Counted from the first letter of the stretch, positions 24,070 through 35,837 are shown. The stretch: DNA of 64,000 nucleotides from Ophthalmolycus amberensis (GCA_024529925.1 JAFEUB010001476.1:582501-646500); one strand, 5' to 3'. The notes: generated by a model from the sequence alone, not told the origin. Program-made: numbers and translations.

Positions 24070-25027
24070 ATGACAATGGCGAGTGCGAGCAGTAACGCTA
24101 CTCTTCCAAGACTCAATCCTAACTCTGTAAAATCTCTCCTCCAAGACCCGTTTGAGAGGAGAACTTTGGCGGAGAAACTACAGGTAAAAGAACTGGGTCC
24201 AGAACAACCTGACATCACAATAACACAGCAGACTGGCGTGAAAGGGAAGCAGCACACGCGACACTTCTCCAGTGACTGGTACACCAAGAAAGTTTGGCTA
24301 GCTGGATGCAGTCGTGCTAATGCCGTATTTTGCTTTCCATGCTTGCTTTTTAAAACAACGGGGGCAGAATCAGCATGGACAGTTACGGGAGTGAGGGACT
24401 TGAGCACCTGTCTGAAAAAATAAGAAGACATGAGAACACCAGGACGCACATGGATAACTCCGTCAAGCTAGCCATATTGGGCAAAGTGAACATCGCAACT
24501 CAGCTGGACGACGGACACAGGGTTGCAGTGAGGAAACACAATGAGGAGGTGGATAAAAACCGGCACATTCTATCCAAAATAATTGATTGTGTCAAGTTTT
24601 GTGGGGCTTTTGAGTTGGCTTTGCGTGGGCATGACGAGACTGACTCCTCTGACAACCCTGGCGTGTTCAAGGGACTGGTGGATTTTGTTGCGTCCCTCGA
24701 CGGTGTGCTGGAGGAGCACCTTAAGACAGCTAGCGTGTTTAAAGGCACGTCAAAGACGGTACAAAACGAGCTGTTGGACTGCATGCTGTCGGTTGTGAAG
24801 GAGTACATTCTGGAGGAAGTAAAGAACGCTGATTTTATCGCCATACAAGCAGACGAGACGACGGACATTTCCACCCACTCGATGCTAACGGTAACGTACG
24901 AGAGCGTTTTAATGCTCTGGCTATGCTCTCCATGGAGAAGGAACTTGTCGGGGACATGCCTGACTTCAATAAGAAGGTCATTGAGAGGTTTGCCACTCAG
25001 AAGAGCAAAGTTCCTTTACAAATAACT
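24070..25027 (+). pseudogene. hAT transposase relic (TTF-type finger / DUF4371 class), frameshifted and internally deleted
   Basis: The first frame (24070-24423) has an N-terminal region with SDWYTKKVWLAGC and CFPCLLF, typical of the TTF-type zinc-finger module of ZMYM/ZBED-like hAT transposases. Near 24400 one base appears missing. Homology resumes in another frame as EHLSEKIRRHENTRTHMDN, through KVNIATQLDDGH, IDCVKFCGAFELALRGHDE and SDNPGVFKGLVDF, to IQADETTDIS, which likely holds the first catalytic Asp. At about 24893 the frame changes again: ERFNALAMLSMEKELVGD and DFNKKVIERFATQKSK (24902-25006) resemble the C-terminal end of these proteins. Most of the catalytic and insertion domain is therefore missing. 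It cannot encode an active transposase. Confidence 0.88.
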
Positions 25028-25394
25028 GTCATAAAAACATGCAGGTTTCCTCACCGCACTGATTGGGTGTTTCTCCAACAAACAAGGTTCATAGGGGCAT
25101 CTTAAAATATACTTGTTCTATTCGACTATATATGATATTTATATTTTATTATAATATATTCATGATATTTATATTGTATATTTATGATTATATGGTATTT
25201 ATATATCATATTATACTGAATATTATTATTATATGATATATATATCTATTAATATACTGAAGTGTATGAATAAGATGTCCTTATTATGTCAGTGTTGGAA
25301 TAAATGATAACAATGTAACTACAAAGTACTAATGCGTTTTTGATACCTTTTTTTTTTTTTTTTGCATTGAATTATACTATTTGCTGAAATTGAT

Positions 25395-25435
25395 TGGATG
25401 GCCCCACCCAAAAAAAAATCCACCAGCCGCCACTG
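25395..25435 (-). repeat. Right terminal inverted repeat of the hAT relic
   Basis: GGCCCCACCC, an A run, then CCACCAGCCGCCACTG; the outer end is at 25435. The reverse complement begins CAGTGGCGGC, in line with hAT consensus ends. The following 8 nt (TAAATTGG) would be the target duplication but no left copy was found. Confidence 0.75.
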
Positions 25436-25705
25436 TAAATTGGCATTAGTGCCTAAGGAGCCTCACAGAGGAAAGATGAAAGCCTCTTTCACTCTTACTT
25501 GTCCTCTCATTCGTGCTCTGTCTTTGTCAAGTGACGGCCCGACTCTATTCATAGAGCTGCGACCTTTCTGCTCTCTGCTGTGTGACAGAGGACTAACAAG
25601 TTGTCAATACAAATTAACTGAGAGAGGGAGAAAAAAGCAATTGCAATCTCCTTTTAATCCCTAGCAGTTCCAAAAGGCAAAGATTTAGCCTGTCTTTGCT
25701 CACCT

Positions 25706-25710
<5 letters not shown>

Positions 25711-25764
<54 letters not shown>
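25711..25764. repeat. (GT)n microsatellite
   Basis: Uninterrupted GT run of about 54 nt, directly visible. Confidence 0.97.
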
Positions 25765-25766
<2 letters not shown>

Positions 25767-27186
25767 GTCCTAATCAGGATATAGGGAACATGGATAAAGT
25801 CTCTCTTTCACTGATCAGGATAACATGTCTAATTAATCCAATCGCTGGCTCTTAAATCTTCATTCAAACTGAAGGTGAGAAAGACGAACCTTTGAAAAGC
25901 CCTGATTCTTTTTAAAAAGGGACAAAACAGGTGGAAAGTGATTCAGCTGGTGTGAGACGGAGTTAGAGAGCGGATGTGGGGAGTGACAGGATGGGAAGGT
26001 GGTGGTGAAGTGGTGGTGGTGGAGAGGGCAGGTCTGGATTAGTTTCTACCTATTCCCCCCCCCCCTTCAGTCAGAGGAATTAGACAGGGGGGGACGGGGA
26101 AGAAGGCTGATAGTTTTAACAGTCTGAAAGGAGCCCAGATAAGGAGCAGCGAGAGGCTAGGCGTGGAGGGGATCGAGATGGGAGGGAGAAGTTAATTACC
26201 TGAGCAGAGGGCATGGAGGGAGAGGTGATTGGAGCGAGGGAGAGCGAGATATCTCACATGGCTACCCTCCAGAGTCCCTGATGCATACTGAAACAGATTT
26301 AAGGGGGAGGAGTGGGAAGAGGGCTTTTTTAAGTGGCCTCATGCTCCTTCCAAGACCACAGACAACATTGGAATATTAAACAGGAATCAAAGGGAAACAC
26401 TCATGTTTCGGCTTTATCCCACTGTGTCACAGACCTGCAGCCCTGCAGCAATAAAAACCATGAAGGATTGTTTCAAGTAAATTTTGTTTAGGCGTGCTGT
26501 GAGGCGCTAATGGAAAAATAAATGCATAATAGACTGTTTTTATACCTTGAAATATATCAAATATGTCTGACACGTTTGTTAAGGAACCTCTATATAAATA
26601 GTGTGATCACTTAAAAAGCGTGGGTGGAAGAGCAAGAGAGATTCACCAGACATAAAAAGGAATGCAGGGACATGGAGAATTAAAGGATATGAGAGGAAAA
26701 AGGAAAAGCAGAGAACCATTATTAGAGGGAAACTTCAGAGCCAAATTACTGAGGCGCCGCAGAGATAGTGATCAGAGCGAGGCCGTGCACCCTGGGTCTG
26801 TTAACGCAGCACTCAGCGCATTTACATCACCATCATTACCGTCCTTATCATTAACATCGTTCAAAGCTGCACATGAAGCCCATATAAAAGCTGTAATGGA
26901 GTGCATTAGTTCACATTGGGAGAGGTGAGCTATTTGGTCTGGTCCAAAGTTGTCTCAAAGAAAGGGGGGATACAAAAAAGACTAGCATTTTGGAGTCCCC
27001 CTTTCTCCTTTCAAAGGAGGAAGTGGTAGAGCCGAGGCCCTCTGTGATTGGTCCTTGCGGACCAGCCCCGCGGCTCATTCGCTGGCTGGACCGTAATTTT
27101 GTTAAGGGCACGGGTTGCTTCCTGTGCTGGCTAAACATATCTGTGTAAATGAGGTTTGGGATGCCTGAGGGGACCTGGGGTGAAGG

Positions 27187-27281
27187 GGGGGGGGGGGGGG
27201 TGGTCCCAGTTATGGAGCCAGTTGAACAGAGCACCACCAGGAGACAGAAGGGGGGCAGAGAGGGGGGGGGGGGGGGGGGGG
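27187..27281. repeat. Two long poly-G runs
   Basis: G runs of about 14 nt (from 27187) and about 18 nt (ending near 27281) lie about 63 nt apart in a G-rich strand. They are directly visible. Exact lengths are unreliable in most sequencing. Confidence 0.9.
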
Positions 27282-30189
27282 TTGAAGAAGGAGGACAGGG
27301 ACGTGGAATGAAGAAACAAGGCCGAGGTAATGGTGGTTAAATGAAGTGGAGATAGAGGGAGAAATACAGCTGCATCAAACTTGCATTAGCTTTGATTAAC
27401 AGGCCTGGTTTGAGTTACCGTTCTAACATTTCCAGACGTCAAACAAAGTTGACCCAACGAGCTGAGAGCTGTGTTCTCGCTGACCTCCCAGGTCACTACC
27501 AGCCTAATGTCTCTGACAAAGCAGAACAAAAACAAACACGCTGCGGTCCTCAGCGGCTGAAACTGCCCTGACTCAAAGGGGTGTTATATGTCCTGAACCT
27601 CAATAAAACCTTCAATCATTATAAGCGTTTTAGTTCAAGAAAACTTCTTTCATTCTTAAATGAAAATATGTCGATCCTTCATGCAGTGCTGCTCAGGAGG
27701 CGCTAATGGAAGACTTGGAATAATTGTAACAGTTGAGACAAAAGAAGACTGATTTTGAGACAGACAGGGAATAAGAGATGCCCTGAGCTGAGCAGCTGTT
27801 TTATGTTCGCTAATAAATACTGATCAGATCACATCTCCTGCTTGAGTCTGGATGACAGGGGCAACTCTACCCCATGGTCCACTCCAAATGCAATTACAGG
27901 CAAACAGTGACAGTTAGCGGCTCAGGAGCCAGGTACCCTTCACTCCCCCGTCCCCTGAGGCCGACACGCCCCTCTCTAACCCATCCGTCCCTCCCTGGGC
28001 TCCATTGAGCCCCTTGCAGGCCCATAATTGGATTGGTCAGCAGTTAACTCCATTACAGCCGAGCAGTCAGGCACTTGATATTTCCAAGTTGTTGGCAGTA
28101 ATTTGCTCCTATTAGCAGCTTTTACTGAGAATAAGAGTCATCGTGTAAACAATCAACTAAATAAGGTTTCAATGTCCAGTTCATGTGTGTTTGTGTGTAT
28201 ACTTATGTGCATAAAAGGGTGTTTGTTTCAGAGGGAGATTCAATTTGCAGAGTCAAATCTAATCAGAGGACACCGAAGTCTTACAGGACAGAGTGTGTTG
28301 AAGAGGGTGTCAGAGGGGCCTGAGTGGCTCTGGTTACCAGAAGTGATGCAGTAATGGGACTGGGAGGCTGATGGCTGGTTCACCGCACAGTAGTCAGGGC
28401 ACAGAGAAGAGGATGTAGACATGACATTTTTTTAATTGCAAATATGTTCAGAGGATGGTTTTAGGCAAAAGTTCCATGCCAGTGTCTCTGTCAGCACAAT
28501 TTAACATGAAATGATGCTTATGTTGTAATCAAACAAATGTGATGCATGGAAAGTTGTATTGAGACACAGCAGAGTGAAAAATAGGAGAAAGTGCTTGCCA
28601 AAGTCCATCTATGTTGAAGTGTCTTTGATAACGTTTTATCTTTGTCTAATGTATTACCTTGGAAGCTATATCGGTTTAATCGGATCATTAGTTCAATGGC
28701 TATAACCTGTGTGTAGTCCAATTGATTGTATATTCTGTATATGGAAGGTCCAACTTTTGATCAGTCAGAATCGATGCAAAACCTTCATCATAAAGACAAA
28801 TGAACACTTTGACATTAAAGGGTCTTTTTGTGTTGATCCGTGTCAGAAAAGTCTCATTTAATCTACTTTGATTCAATAAAACATAAAAACTACCAAGGGC
28901 ATACAATGTATTGTACTCCATACTTTGTTGACATAGTGTCTAGTTAATATAAGCTGAATTTGAATTACCCATGAAATCCGTTTTTAATGGAGAAATGGCC
29001 AAAACCGCAGCAAAACTTCGGAGTAGGACCACACATACAACAAAAAGTAAAACAATAGAAGAAAAATAAAAGAAGGAACAACATATTTAACATAGACTAA
29101 GACATATATTCTAGGTACATCTCATTGCGTGTGGATAGTAATTTGACCTTACGCTTCCATTCAGGAACATGAGGAACATAACACTGAGAGCAGAGGCAGC
29201 TCCAGGTCTCTACAGGAAGCAATAATCTAACAGACGATAACAATCTGAGAGAAGGAAAGAGGGTGGTGGGTGGATGGGGGTATGGGGGGGATGAGGGAAG
29301 CTGACAGTAGAAGGGTATTTTTCAGTTTTATCCAGCTCTACTTGGTGCAGGTTATTTCTCCAGTTTAAAGTGGATAAATACCTGTAACTTCTTGCTGAGG
29401 TAGACTGAATGAACCAGTGCTGAGAATGAGAGGCAAGGTTTTCCCTGAAACATCCTAGTCCATCTGCAGAAGAATGGGAATATCTCTCTATATGTGGGGA
29501 CAATGGTGTCCAACCCGAATCAATCAGACGGAGGAGGAAGGGGAAAAAAAATAAAAGGAAATGCCTGGACTCTTGTTCCCATGTTAAATCAACTTTTCCT
29601 CTCCAGTATGTCTACCTCCCTTTCTCTTCTGCTCACCATGTGCAGAGAGAAAAGAGAAGAGCCGTTTCCTGACATTCATTCTTCAGAAACAGAGTGAGGG
29701 GGAACTTGAAAGAGAGGGACTAGGCAGGGTGAAGTGTCGAGGCAGAAAGACTATTCGAGGGAGTGAAAGAGGGGGGAAGAGGTGGGAAGGGAGCTTGGGG
29801 TTGTGTCTGGGTGTCTGTCTCTGAGGAGGACCTCTCCACCTGTCGGAGCCCACATTCCTGCACATTCCAGGGATCCCACAGACAAAGCGTGGTGAGAGGG
29901 CCAGGAACTGACCTTGGCTCTGCCTGTCAACGGCAGATCTCTCTGATAGAAATTGCAAGGGACCCATACTCATATGTGCATGATACAAGAAGACACAAGA
30001 AAAACACACGCATGACCAGCATGTACACACACACACACACATGCCAAGACATACAAAAAATACTCATTCAAAAAATTGTTCCACTTTTGGAAGCGGATCT
30101 TGTGTTAGGTGTCTTGGATGACAAGTTGTCACTTTTTTTTCTTAAAAGAATAGCAGACATCTTGGCTTCTAGCAGAAGCTCAGTCAATG

Positions 30190-30405
30190 GGGACTTGGCT
30201 TGGGAACCGGGGGGTCGCTGCATGCAATGACTAAGTACGGGCTGGTAGCTGGAGAGGTGCCAGTTCGCCTCCTAGGCACAGAGGAGCCCTTAACAAGGCA
30301 CAAGACCCCCCCCTGCTCATTTAGAGCTGCTCCTAACACTAGGATAGGTTCAGAGGAAAAATGTCACTGTGTGCTTAGCTATTTGACAATAAAAGTTGAT
30401 TTACA
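30190..30405 (+). mobile_element. tRNA-derived SINE
   Basis: The 5' part resembles a degenerate Pol III promoter: GGGCTGGTAGCTGGAGAGG (A-box side) and CCAGTTCGCCTCC (B-box-like, compare GTTCGAATC). It is followed by GAGCCCTTAACAAGGCAC, CTCCTAACACTAGGATAGG, TCACTGTGTGCT and a GACAATAAAAGTTGATTT tail. I recognise this layout as a common teleost SINE. Several changes from the usual sequence indicate an old copy. The 5' boundary is approximate. Confidence 0.75.
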
Positions 30406-30445
30406 TTTAAAATACGCTTGCTTTCCTGTGTTATTGTGCAATAAG

Positions 30446-30525
30446 AATGAAGCTACAGCTCGCAGCTGACTGGCTTAGCTTAGCATAAAGAATGAAAACA
30501 GGCACACAGCTAGCCTGACTGGGGG
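30446..30525. mobile_element. Partial MITE, single arm
   Basis: GAAGCTACAGCTCGCAGCTG, then TTAGCTTAGCATAAAG and ACAGCTAGCCTGACT, match the left arm type of the MITE at 7302-7812. No opposite arm follows, so it is a solo arm or truncated copy, directly next to the SINE. Confidence 0.7.
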
Positions 30526-31299
30526 GTGGTCTATTGGTAAATTAATTAATGTCAACAATAACTAGTTTTAGGGATGGTCATATTTTCACACGTAGTACAG
30601 TATATTCAAATCAGAGGAGCAGACAAGTAAAACCACAACAGGTTGCAGCTCCACACAGATGGATAATATCCTGAGGATATCTATCATATTGCTTTCTGTC
30701 CACCTCAGTTTCATACCACTATGAGCTCTGAGTCGTGTAGCCTTTCAGCTGTTAACAGAGTGGAGGGATAGCAGTGAGAGGTGGGGCCGGGAGTGTGGAG
30801 GGTGCAGCGGCTTATGAATGGAGTTCATTCTCCCTGAAAGGACTTCAAACAGGAGCGCATCAATCAGCCAGGTGGAGCACCGGCGGCTGAGCTATGCCCG
30901 CCGGCCGTCAGCCCAGAGGTTTCAGATGATGCACCGAGCATGCCCTCTCACACGACAGACTGAGTGACACTGCTGACCAGGAGTGAGCCAACTGGACTGC
31001 AGTCACACACACATACACCTCCATCCAAAACCACCGGGTTGTTTGCGACGCTGGCACCAAGCACTGGCTTGGAAGTGCCAAGGATGGCTCAATGTCACCT
31101 CCACTGCACGGGACATACACACAAATCTCACCATCACTTTTGTATCCTCGTATGTTTTTCCCAACCCTACTGCCAGATATTGGAAGATTCATTTTAAATT
31201 CTCGCTTTTAAAAACATCTGTACATGGCAACTACAATGTGGTTAATGTTATAGACGGATCATGGGTATGGCAAATAAAATATGGGTACGGTATGGTTTG
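30526..31299. other. Intergenic, no gene seen
   Basis: A GC-rich patch at 30780-30910 (GGGGCCGGGAG, CCGGCGGC, CCCGCCGGCC) stands out from the AT-rich surroundings. I can assign no function to it. Open frames at 30908-31300 overlap on both strands and have no recognised domain. Confidence 0.5.
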
Positions 31300-31875
31300 A
31301 GTTTGGTATGGTTACTTTTATGAAACATAACTCTTTGTCACATTTGTTGAAACTGTGACAATATCCTGACTGTAGTACACAAGACAGATAATGAAAAAAT
31401 CAGATCAGACCACCGCGCCCGAACAAAAAAAGCATCCATCTTGTTAACCTGCCTTCCATCCCCTAGCAGAGAGAGAGCAGGGTTAGTCTATTCTGCCTGA
31501 CTCATTGATTGGTTGGACGTTTGTGCAAGTTACAGCTGCACAGTGTTGAGACAACGCAGCCGCCGGAGTTGATCGTAGCCACTCTACACAATGCTCGTGA
31601 TTCCAGCAGAGACGATCCATCTCTCTGTGCTGTGTATTGATAAATCTATGGCGCTGTCCGTGTGACCTACTTTTCCCTTCGAGTTAAAAATTCCCCGACT
31701 GATAAAATTGTGTAAATAATCCCGCGACTCTTAAAATCACATGAGAAAACGCAAAATAAACAAACGTAAAGATGAATTTGACTGATAGCGCTACTATTAT
31801 CTTGTGGTCGTTATCCTGAATTCCTTTGGCCATGATAATCGTGTAGTGAAATTCTGATATCGTGCCACAGCTCTG
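31300..31875. mobile_element. Putative degenerate interspersed repeat
   Basis: The stretch ends GGCCATGATAATCGTGTAGTG and ATTCTGATATCGTG, phrases I associate with a dispersed teleost repeat of unclear class. The boundaries and family are uncertain. No inverted termini were verified. Confidence 0.35.
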
Positions 31876-33238
31876 GTGAAATATAATAAAACACACACAC
31901 ACACATACCCACAAGTACACACAATAAGCTCAAAGGACAGGTTTTCACTTTTTCAAAACAATACTGACATGTCCATATGTACATTGAAAGGGTTACTGGT
32001 TGCTGGAATTTAAAAATGTAAAAGAAATCTCCTTTTTCAATACTAGTGATGGCATTCCTTGCTACCCATCACATCCTCATTTTCTTCCCCTCCCTTCAGA
32101 GGTGCCTCCACAAACCATGATCTTTTAGCTTCACGTCTCTTATCCATGGGTGTTTTAAGCGGGAATCTTTATCCAGCCTTACAAAATACAAGGGGCATAA
32201 GCATTTTCTTGTTGAGAAATAAAAGAAAAACTGTCTTAGAAAACCACTAAAACCTCCTCCACAATAGTTCAGAACACAGTAAACACACATTTCTACCTCC
32301 CAACAGGTGTTTGTGCTTCCTTCTTCATTCCACGGAAAACAATGCTATAACTTTCTTTACTTCCAGGCTTAATCCATGTCACCAATTGATCAAACTAACA
32401 GAGTGGACAGGCACTACTGTATAGCTTCTCGAAAGTCACTGGGCTCGTCTTTGTGTTTGTGCTGTAATTATGCGCTCTCTCTCATCCACCCAGCTCCCCT
32501 TGTGACCTCTGGGTAAGGGTCAACATCCAAGACGTCCCTTCCAACATACACAATGGACCTCCATTCACAAGCCAAGGGAGGACAGAGAGAAGGAGGAGAA
32601 GAACGTTCTCTCAGACATCAGACTCCCTATCGCTCCATCTCTCCATCATTTCCCCTCATCAGACTCTGCCCACATCCTCCTACAGCTACCAGACCCCCTG
32701 TCTGCCGCCCTTCTCTCAAACAAACCCACTCAGCCCATAACCCCCTGCTCTACAGGACCAGGTCGTACACAGTGAGTGAAACCGTGCCAAAGCACACTGG
32801 GAACAGCCTGCAGCGCAGGGCATGTCGAACAAACTCCACCATGCGAGCTCACGTCGTAAAAACACACAATCCATCTTTTTCCTGAATAGCAGCTGATTCC
32901 AAAGCACCGATGTGTCACCTACTGCCCTGTGTGAATTCAGCCTGATGCCAGCGTCACAGTCCGACCGGGGGGGAGCAGGTGGGGGCGGTGGAGGGGTGTG
33001 AGGGAAGAGAGAGCGGGCCCTCAGGGCTGGGGGGGGTGAAAAGGGGGGAGTGGACGACGGCAGTGGAGGGTGTGCGGGGCTGGTGTTGATGGGTGGGCGG
33101 GGAGGCAGCGAGGATTTAAATGGAGATTGACGCCCAAGGGGTAACCTGGCAACAGGCAGGAGCTGCTGTCAGATTAGGATCTGAAAGAGAGAGATAACCA
33201 CTTTACTGCCCCCTGGACTGAGGAGAGCTGGAGGGCTG

Positions 33239-33240
<2 letters not shown>
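31876..33240. other. Intergenic, no gene seen
   Basis: The sequence is unremarkable apart from a G-rich segment at 32960-33110 (several GGGGGG runs). The open frame 32553-32885 lacks recognisable domains. Confidence 0.5.
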
Positions 33241-33295
<55 letters not shown>

Positions 33296-33314
33296 TGTGT
33301 GTGTGTGGGTGTGC
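33241..33314. repeat. (GT)n microsatellite with GG interruptions
   Basis: GT run of about 50 nt followed by GGGTGTG-type interruptions, directly visible. Confidence 0.95.
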
Positions 33315-34106
33315 TTAACCCACAGTGCCATGTAGCAGGAGGCAGCTGCAGAGTTGTTTCTAAAGACCTGGTTAAAATGCCACACAGCAAAGCACATCCA
33401 TCCATCACTGACTTCTCTCTGACACATAATTGTATGAAGAAGACACACACACAACATAAACACGTGGAAATATCTAATGTTGCCAATTGTAATACTTCTC
33501 GTGCATAATTTAAACTTGTAAGAACATTTACTTAAATAAATACAATGTCTGTCTAGAATGTGACATGACAAACTAGACAATAGACCACCAGCAGCCTGTA
33601 TTTACATGACAATAGTCTATCAGTATGGTTTTATGACGTCCTAACAACAGCAAAGACAAACAGCGGCCTCTTTACGTAGTGTGATATAGCAAAGGTCATG
33701 CATGAAAAGCCTGTTGAAACCTGTTCAAAAATTGATTTTGAATAGAGACCAGATTCTGAGCAAAATTATATGCAGTTATATTATTCATGAAATTGTTCAT
33801 GCCCTTTTTATGTCTTGTTTTTAGCGCAACAGACCAACGTGGCGATCTATAGAGCCTTGAGATCTGTTGGTCGGTACATTTAGACGTCATTTTCCAGACT
33901 GAAATATCTCAACAACTACTTGATAACTTTTGTAGTAAATGTGGTGGTTCCTCAACCTGTGACATTCACATTTGTGGTTTTGAAATATCTCAACAATTCT
34001 TGGATGGATTGCCATGAAGTTTGGTTCAGACATTCATTATCCCCTCGGCCTTTTCCTGTAGCTCCATCATTAGGTCAAACGTTTTTATTTCAATTTTATT
34101 TTTAAC

Positions 34107-34591
34107 CTGACCCGCCAGATGGTTTGTTACACAGACCCATCTGAGATGCCGTCATTGGAAACTGTTTGAAAAAGGCCAGTCATTTTCAAAATAATACTTG
34201 GAAGGTGATCAGATGAATCAAACTCTTGCCGAAGCGAGTCGGGAGAATAGCAAAAACATCTTTTCCATCTTTCAGTGCCATTTTCTGCTCTTCATTCAAT
34301 GAAGAAATACTCTCCAGATCTGATATAACTGATGCTATTACAGCATCCATGCTAACCACTTCAGGAGCCGCCATTGTTGTTTAGAACAAACAGTCACCTC
34401 TCCGTGTCGTCACACACACACCTAAGCTACATCCGTAGCTACCAGTAGCTCCTGACATGACCCTGACTGATCCGTGCAATTACTTGAAGCCTGACAAGAT
34501 GTTTTTTTTGTGTAATATGTGATCCTGAGATTCTCGCGTGATCTTGTGGCATTGTGAGAATCCAGCTGCCGTGCAAGGCAACAATAATTTG
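34107..34591 (-). mobile_element. Nested insertion carrying the start of a RecQ-like helicase ORF
   Basis: The sequence interrupts the dispersed repeat around it. One end carries a short hairpin (CAGATGG 34116-34122, CCATCTG 34137-34143). The opposite end is near GTGCAAGGCAACAATAATTTG (about 34570-34590). A short helicase-like ORF lies on the minus strand inside. No obvious target duplication or terminal inverted repeat was found, so the superfamily is undetermined. Confidence 0.6.
34186..34374 (-). pseudogene. Truncated RecQ-like helicase N-terminus of a mobile element
   Basis: The 62-codon frame starts MAAPEVVSMDAVIASVISDL, then SSLNEEQKMALKDGKDVFAI and LPTRFGKSLIH. The Q-x-x-AL-KDGKDVF and LPT-x-FGKS pattern matches the motif 0/I region of RecQ-type helicases, where the Walker A loop is LPTGFGKS/LPTGGGKS. 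Here the first Gly of the loop is Arg, which should disable nucleotide binding. The frame stops shortly after, so only the first helicase motifs remain. It is a transposon-borne relic rather than a host gene. Confidence 0.65.
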
Positions 34592-35413
34592 TTAATGACA
34601 TTCCCCTCATCCTGAGCTTTACTTAGCCAACTAGCAAATGTTAGCATGCTAACAGACTAAACTAAGATGGTGAACATGGTAAACATTGTACCTGCTACAC
34701 ATCAGCAGGTTAGCATTGTCATTATGAGTATGTTAGCCTGCTGACATTAGCATTTAGCTCATAGTCCTGGCTGTGCCTATAAGTACACACTTTAACAGAG
34801 ATGCTCGCGTGACTGCAGAATTGTTTTCTACTTAAGTTAGCTGTAAATGCTGCAGCATATTGATTTTACAAACCAAATTTATTAAGTAGACACTAGTCTT
34901 TGGTGAAACCTTTTTTAACCCAAAAAAGAGATAAGATGGATTTATAGGAAGACTGGTCCACCAGATAGACATATTGATTGATGAAGATTGACAAACTGAT
35001 CAGACAGAGGATTGATGAACGCAACAAGCTGGTTCAAAACAAACTTGTATCTGACGTCTAATACACTGTCTCTCCAAGTCAATCAATCGAGTGTGTGACT
35101 CTCTCTTTTTAAAAGCAGCTATCAATTAATCCTCCTCTCGATCCGGAGGACAAACAGCATTAAAATAATCATAAATAATTATTGGAGAAGCTATGAAGAG
35201 ACACAACATTCAGGGAGCATGACAGACCCACATACACACACAGATGCAAATAAACTGCTGCACACTCCAAAACTGAAGACCGTTTCAAAGACACACACAA
35301 GCCCACTCGGGGCCTGCTGGCTGGCGGATTGAGAGGGATTTGTTGGACGGCACGCGACTGTGTCATGGCAGCGCCTCCACCTCCTGTCAGCTGTGTTTGT
35401 GCAGTGACCGAGT

Positions 35414-35442
35414 GTGTGTGTGTGTGTGGGGGGGGGGGGGGG
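35414..35442. repeat. (GT)n followed by poly-G run
   Basis: GTGTGTGTGTGTGTG then about 14 G, directly visible. It is likely prone to length error. Confidence 0.9.
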
Positions 35443-35766
35443 TCTACAGAGTTGGACAGTCGCTGCATAAAAGAGCCAGAAAAAAGAGCATGTAAATCTT
35501 CTCGACAAGGAAGAGGGCTGAAGAGGGCTGGAGAGAGAGAAAAGAGGGGGCACGGGTGAAAGTTGAAACAATCACTTTTTTCTTTTGTGCAGGTGTTTTT
35601 GTGTGTGCACGAGTGTAAAAGAGAGGAAGAGAAAAGACGGGCCCGGGTGAATGACACAGACAGACTTAATGGCATTAACCAAATAAGCCCTGTTCAGATC
35701 TGCTTTCTCCTTTGGTTTAACTTTCTGATGATTTGCATTTGCCCTTTAGCGACTGCAAACAATGAA

Positions 35767-35767
35767 T

Positions 35768-35837
<70 letters not shown>
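35767..35837. repeat. (GT)n microsatellite
   Basis: About 70 nt of GT, among the longest dinucleotide arrays in the window. Confidence 0.97.

Larger units (their letters stand above)
23854..25435 (+). mobile_element. Degenerate hAT-superfamily DNA transposon, 5' end not identified
   Basis: The element consists of a broken transposase ORF, an AT-rich 3' region (about 25110-25390, with a T run near 25349) and a right terminal inverted repeat ending GCCGCCACTG at 25435. Read from the minus strand, this end starts CAGTGGCGGCTGGTGG, a typical hAT terminus. I found no matching left terminus or 8-bp target duplication, so the left end is probably truncated or diverged. The start given is the outer edge of the palindrome and is an estimate. 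Confidence 0.8.
25436..30189. other. Intergenic, no gene seen
   Basis: The region contains a (GT)n tract (25711-25764), a C run near 26056 and two long G runs (27187-27200 and about 27264-27281). A moderately GC-rich stretch at about 26930-27160 includes an inverted pair GGTCC/GGACC and ATTGG motifs. AGATAAGG occurs near 26138. Open frames at 26662-26928 and 29210-30042 lack recognisable content. Confidence 0.55.
33845..34835 (+). mobile_element. Dispersed teleost repeat split by a later insertion
   Basis: The left part (about 33845-34105) has GACTGAAATATCTCAACAAC twice in variant form, TGGATGGATTGCCATGAAG and CCATCATTAGGTCAAA. The right part (about 34592-34835) has TGACATTCCCCTCATCCTGAG, AGCAAATGTTAGCATGCTAA, TAAGATGGTGAACATGG and GTTAGCATTGTCATTATGAG. 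I know these as contiguous segments of one very common fish repeat. Here roughly 485 nt of unrelated sequence separates them, so the insertion is younger than the host repeat. Confidence 0.75.

Noticed and set aside
24070..25027. Domesticated transposase gene
   Set aside because: Two frame breaks and a missing catalytic core leave no continuous protein.
33169..33580. Thr/His-rich open frames
   Set aside because: They come from translation of the (GT)n/(CA)n array.
34186..34374. Host RecQ helicase exon
   Set aside because: It lies inside an insertion within a dispersed repeat, has a defective Walker A motif and stops after 62 codons.
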